A model generated the notes under the pieces. It was not told the origin of the DNA and did no database searches. It saw nothing but the letters and a program-made list of their open reading frames with translations. The position numbers and the translations under genes are program-made. A stretch of DNA of 20,445 nucleotides from 66-474 sp039923855 (GTDB lineage: Bacteria > Pseudomonadota > Gammaproteobacteria > Xanthomonadales > Rhodanobacteraceae). The stretch covers positions 1 to 20,445 of the forward strand of contig JBDTBW010000075.1 in assembly GCA_039923855.1 (NCBI GenBank), in the 5' to 3' direction. This document shows positions 16,009-20,445 of the stretch, in pieces (position 1 is the first letter of the stretch; each line of letters starts with the position of its first letter).

Positions 16009-16046
16009 ATGCTCACCTACGAATTGCCCCAATCAGAACTCCGCCA

Positions 16047-16050
<4 letters not shown>
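16009..16050 (+). CDS. Possible 13-residue leader peptide overlapping the kbl start
   Basis: An ATG at 16009 opens a 13-codon frame (MLTYELPQSELRQ) whose TGA at 16048-16050 overlaps the kbl ATG as ATGA. kbl itself lacks a clear ribosome-binding site, so translation could be coupled through this short frame. However, the short frame has no evident ribosome-binding site either and may be chance. Confidence 0.2.
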
Positions 16051-17246
<1,196 letters not shown>

Positions 17247-17254
17247 CCATGTGA

Positions 17255-18589
17255 TCAAGATGCATCCGGCGGCGCGCCGGCGCCGAGCGTTTCGCGCAAC
17301 GTGACGAGCCGCGCCCTCAACGGTTCGCGGTCGGGCTCCCACGGAATGCTGCGCTCCATCAAGGCTTCGATCGCGTCCGCCTGCCTGAGGATCGGTTGTC
17401 TGGCCAGTGGCGCTCCCGGGCTATCGGCCAGCGCCAACAACACTTCCAGTTGCCGCTGCAGCACGGCCGCGTTGCCGGCGGCGTTCTGGCGGATCTGATC
17501 GAAAGCCAAATCGATGAAATCGCCCAGACGCGGCGCGTGGGTAAGCACGCGCACCCTATTGCCGCTGGTGAGTATCCTCGGCGGGAAACGGCGGCTGCCC
17601 ATGCGTAACAGCAGCACCCCCAGCCAGTTGACGCACATCACGCCGGTGGTGGTCTCGTTGACGCCCGGCGACAACGCCTTGAGTGCCACATCGACCAACT
17701 GCCGCAATGCGTAACCGGGATCGTTCTCCAACGTGCGCTGCGCGGCAAATGACCAGGCTTTGCGCACGCGGTCCACGCCTTCCTGCTCCGGCGCTGTTGC
17801 CGTCTGCAATTGTGCGATGATCTCGCCCTCGGCGACGAAGCGGCCCGCTCTGCGCAATACCCGCACCAGTCCGTCGCAGGCATCCGCCCACTCGACCAGA
17901 TCGTCGTAATCGATGCCGGTGATAAAGCCGCTGCAATGCGAGCGCACCGGGATGCGTTGTCCAGCGGATGGCTGGGATAACCCCACCGTCTCTTCCTGGG
18001 GCGGCTCGAAGCGCGATGGGAAATGCCGGTCGATCGACGGCAACGCGTCTTGCGCGATGTCCGCCACCACCCGCTGGGCTTGCAGGCTGAGGGTGATGTG
18101 ATGGATGAAGAAGATCAGCAATGCGATCCCGACGAACGACAGCACCAGGGTCATCAGCATCGCAAGCGCCGGGGGGTGGCCCTTTGCGCTGAGCCCTGAC
18201 AGCGAGCGCAGGATGAATACGCAATAGACGAAAATGCCGAGAAAGCTGCCCAGCACCATTTGGTTGGCACGGTCGCGGATAAAATTGCGTAGCACGCGCG
18301 AGGTGTACTGGCCGCTGGCCAAGGTCACCGCCGCAATGGTGATCGAGAACACCACGCCCGCGATGGTGATGATCGAGCCGCCGACCATTTGCAGCATGGC
18401 CGTGGCTCCGCTGATATTCACGTCCAGGATGTGGTTCAAGCCTTTTACGCCGCGCCACCAGCCATAGGGCAGCGCCACATCCAGTGCGAGCATCGCGTTG
18501 GCCAGCACCACCGCGCCCAGCACGATCAAGGTGGGCACGAACCACAAGCTGGTGCGCAGGGTATCAAGCCAAAGCCTTAATCGGTGCAT
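17255..18589 (-). CDS. DUF2254 family membrane protein
   Basis: A 444-residue protein matching DUF2254. The N-terminal half holds four probable membrane spans (about 14-40, 65-92, 108-130 and 142-167, including LMTLVLSFVGIALLIFFIHH). Typical family segments are GGSIITIAGVVFSITIAAVTLASGQYTSRVLRNFI and, in the soluble half, a biotinyl/lipoyl-like hairpin region (SGFITGIDYDDLVEWA to RRAGRFVAEGEIIAQL), then NDPGYALRQLVDVALKALSPGVNE. No biochemical role is established for the family; an inner-membrane channel or transporter-like role is only a guess. The ATG at 18589 has AAGGAAG seven bases upstream. A TATATA patch near 18630 on the minus strand may be its -10 box. Confidence 0.85.
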   Translation of the reverse strand: MHRLRLWLDTLRTSLWFVPTLIVLGAVVLANAMLALDVALPYGWWRGVKGLNHILDVNISGATAMLQMVGGSIITIAGVVFSITIAAVTLASGQYTSRVLRNFIRDRANQMVLGSFLGIFVYCVFILRSLSGLSAKGHPPALAMLMTLVLSFVGIALLIFFIHHITLSLQAQRVVADIAQDALPSIDRHFPSRFEPPQEETVGLSQPSAGQRIPVRSHCSGFITGIDYDDLVEWADACDGLVRVLRRAGRFVAEGEIIAQLQTATAPEQEGVDRVRKAWSFAAQRTLENDPGYALRQLVDVALKALSPGVNETTTGVMCVNWLGVLLLRMGSRRFPPRILTSGNRVRVLTHAPRLGDFIDLAFDQIRQNAAGNAAVLQRQLEVLLALADSPGAPLARQPILRQADAIEALMERSIPWEPDREPLRARLVTLRETLGAGAPPDAS

Positions 18590-18680
18590 TGAATACTTCC
18601 TTGTGCAACAGCGGCGGATCGGCAGCCAATATATACCCGATCGGTTTTCAGTCCGGACCGTACCGGCATCCGTGGCAAAG

Positions 18681-18708
18681 AAAAAGCCCGGCTTGCGCCG
18701 GGCTTTTT
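18681..18708 (-). terminator. Bidirectional-looking rho-independent terminator after the OmpA-family gene
   Basis: AAAAAGCCCGGC-TTGC-GCCGGGCTTTTT is a perfect hairpin flanked by A and T runs. It lies 28 bases after the OmpA-family stop codon and separates it from the DUF2254 gene. It could work in either direction, but only the OmpA-family gene runs into it. Confidence 0.92.
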
Positions 18709-18736
18709 ACGCAACGTGTCGCTTTGCTGCAGCGTC

Positions 18737-20371
18737 TTACTGACCGCTGGTGCTGCTGCTGGCCGGAGCGGAAGCCGGCTCGGTGGTGGTCGTGGTCGTC
18801 GTGGTCGTAGCACCGTTCTTCATCGCGGCCTTGTGGTGGTGACGAGCACGATGGTGGTGACGCATCATCTTCTCGTGATGCTCTTCCATCGGAGTTTCAG
18901 CTGGCGGAGGCGGCGGCATCTGGCCGCCTTGGGCCGCGTTCTGGCCCTGCACCGACAGCTCAACGCGACGGTTGCGCTGACGGCCGGCTGCGGTGGAGTT
19001 GGTGTCGATCGGATGGGTCTCGCCGAAGCCCTTGACCGCGGTGATGCGGCTGGAGCTGATACCGTGCGAGGTCAGATAACCGTCGACGATGTTGGCGCGG
19101 CGATCCGACAGACCCTGGTTGTACTGATCGGTACCAACCGAATCGGTGTAACCGTCGATCTCGATCTGCACCTGCGGATAACGGTTCAACGTATCCACGG
19201 CCTGGTCGAGGATGGCCAGCGAGTCGGACTCCGGCGCCTTCAGGGTCGGACCGATGTTGGTCTCGCCCTTCTTCGGACGGTCGAACTTGAAGTTCACACC
19301 GCGCAGATCGATGACCACGTTCTGCGGGCAGCCATCCGGACCGACGATCGTGCCGGCCGGTGTATCCGGGCACTTGTCGTTGCAATCGTTGACGCCATCG
19401 TGATCGCTGTCCATCGTCGAGCAGTCGGCCGGTGCAGGAGCAACGGCTGGCGGCGGCGGCGCGGCATGGCCCAGCTTGATGACGAGACCAACCGTGGCCA
19501 AACCATCGAGATGCTGGACCGGGCCGCGAATGCGGGTCGGATTGCCGCTGGCATCCAGCGGGTATTGCGTTTCCGTAAAGCCCGCCAACCGCGAGGATGT
19601 GGTGTCGCGATAGTAACGCGCGGCCAATTCGCCACGCAGCGCGATCCGGTCGTTGATGTTATAGAGGATACCAATACCGACGGTGGCCATCGGCCCCCAT
19701 CCAGTGCCTCCCGTGTTGAGCACGCAAGTCTCGGGAGCATTGGGCACACCGCCGCTAATGCCGCCAGCCTTGCACGGGTAGGTAACACCTGCACGGGCCG
19801 CAACGCCGGACACGGCCTGATGACGCACCGCACCGATACCGCCCATCACATAAGGACGCCATGGTGAGGCCGGATCAAAGAAATACCAGCGCGCCGCGAC
19901 GTCGAGCTGGTCACTCTCCCACTGCTTGCCATCACGACCGGAACTGCTGTCGTAATCGGCATTGTCGGTCAACCCTTCGATATCAAGGGTCAGGTTCGGG
20001 GTCACCCAATACCCGACACCAAGACCACCAGCAATGTCGGTATTGACATGGCGATTGCTATCGCCGAAAGCCGCACCGATCCGCGGCACGATATACCAAC
20101 TGCCATAACCGGTATCGGTCGTGGTCATGGTGGTCGTGGTGGTTTCCTGTTGGGTCGTCGTGGTGTCTTGAGTGGTCGTCGTGGACGACGGCGTCGACTG
20201 CATGGTCGTGTCCGTCGATGTCATCGGCGCCGACTCGGTGGTCGTTTGCGTCGTGGTCGTCGGCGCAGTCGTGGTGTCTTGCGTCATGGAGTCCTGGGCA
20301 TGGGCCACGCTAACGGCACCGGCACTTCCCAAGACCAGCGCGATCAACGCGCACAAGCCTTTACGTTTCAT
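18737..20371 (-). CDS. OmpA-family outer-membrane protein with Thr-rich and His-rich regions
   Basis: A 544-residue outer-membrane protein. The signal peptide ends at AHA (residue 25). A Thr-rich linker spans about 27-87. A beta-barrel of the OmpA type covers about 88-300, beginning SWYIVPRIGAAFGDSN. A short Pro/Ala hinge leads to a calcium-binding type repeat (DSDHDGVNDCNDKCPDTPAG, about 321-340), then an OmpA/MotB peptidoglycan-binding domain (about 355-475; DGYTDSVGTDQYNQGLSDRRA and GRQRNRRVEL). The tail (about 480-544) is Pro-rich, then His-rich (HHEKMMRHHHRARHHH), then nine threonines and an Ala/Ser/Pro end. The usual role is anchoring the outer membrane to peptidoglycan. The ATG at 20371 has AGGAGA upstream; a longer frame to 20422 lacks support. 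The low-complexity ends are unusual additions. Confidence 0.93.
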   Translation of the reverse strand: MKRKGLCALIALVLGSAGAVSVAHAQDSMTQDTTTAPTTTTQTTTESAPMTSTDTTMQSTPSSTTTTQDTTTTQQETTTTTMTTTDTGYGSWYIVPRIGAAFGDSNRHVNTDIAGGLGVGYWVTPNLTLDIEGLTDNADYDSSSGRDGKQWESDQLDVAARWYFFDPASPWRPYVMGGIGAVRHQAVSGVAARAGVTYPCKAGGISGGVPNAPETCVLNTGGTGWGPMATVGIGILYNINDRIALRGELAARYYRDTTSSRLAGFTETQYPLDASGNPTRIRGPVQHLDGLATVGLVIKLGHAAPPPPAVAPAPADCSTMDSDHDGVNDCNDKCPDTPAGTIVGPDGCPQNVVIDLRGVNFKFDRPKKGETNIGPTLKAPESDSLAILDQAVDTLNRYPQVQIEIDGYTDSVGTDQYNQGLSDRRANIVDGYLTSHGISSSRITAVKGFGETHPIDTNSTAAGRQRNRRVELSVQGQNAAQGGQMPPPPPAETPMEEHHEKMMRHHHRARHHHKAAMKNGATTTTTTTTTEPASAPASSSTSGQ

Positions 20372-20400
20372 CGGAGTCTCCTGTTGTTGTTTCTGCGCCC

Positions 20401-20414
20401 CCACCACCCCGGTG
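20401..20414. repeat. GC-rich palindrome in the OmpA-family leader
   Basis: CCACC-CC-GGTGG lies about 30 bases upstream of the OmpA-family start codon, within the probable 5' untranslated region. It could form a small hairpin in the mRNA or be a protein-binding site. The promoter itself is probably at or beyond the window edge. Confidence 0.35.
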
Positions 20415-20445
20415 GAACGCAAAACGCGTGCACCTTTTTACGCAG

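Overview
The window is high-GC DNA with strong gammaproteobacterial gene orders: miaA-hfq-hflX-hflK-hflC-purA in one direction and tdh-kbl as a pair. Together with a Thr-rich OmpA-family porin and REP-like repeats, this best fits the Xanthomonadales/Lysobacterales (Rhodanobacteraceae- or Xanthomonadaceae-like). That placement is inferred from gene order and protein style; no 16S or other marker is present.

Layout. (1) 1-135: the tail of an unrecognised plus-strand gene, followed by a REP-like hairpin. (2) 212-5500: an accessory block, all on the minus strand. It holds a DUF5996 gene overlapping a TacT-like GNAT toxin and its DUF1778 antitoxin; the collapsed remains of a type I restriction-modification locus (HsdR remnants, a frameshifted RHH antitoxin gene and an HsdM N-terminal stump); and an apparently intact hipBA operon whose leader carries three operator-like palindromes exactly 27 bp apart. 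(3) 5540-11868: a housekeeping block read on the minus strand in the order miaA, hfq, hflX, hflK, hflC, purA, ending in a rho-independent terminator. HflX carries two in-frame copies of a palindromic DNA element between its G4 and G5 motifs. (4) 11948-17246: plus-strand genes for a DUF1223 secreted thioredoxin-like protein, a membrane GGDEF-EAL protein with a degenerate GGDEF site, threonine dehydrogenase (tdh) and 2-amino-3-ketobutyrate CoA ligase (kbl). (5) 17255-20371: two minus-strand genes, a DUF2254 membrane protein and an OmpA-family outer-membrane protein with Thr-rich and His-rich low-complexity regions.

How the genes work together. The Hfq/MiaA/HflX/HflKC group covers post-transcriptional regulation, tRNA modification, ribosome rescue and membrane proteolysis control. 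Tdh and Kbl convert threonine to glycine and acetyl-CoA. The accessory block looks like a defence/persistence hotspot next to purA: two apparently complete toxin-antitoxin modules flank a dead restriction system that retains an orphan antitoxin gene.

The least ordinary signals are the palindromic element inside the hflX reading frame, the 27-bp-phased hipBA operators, and the multiply deleted restriction locus. I found no CRISPR array, no rRNA or tRNA gene, and no complete insertion sequence.
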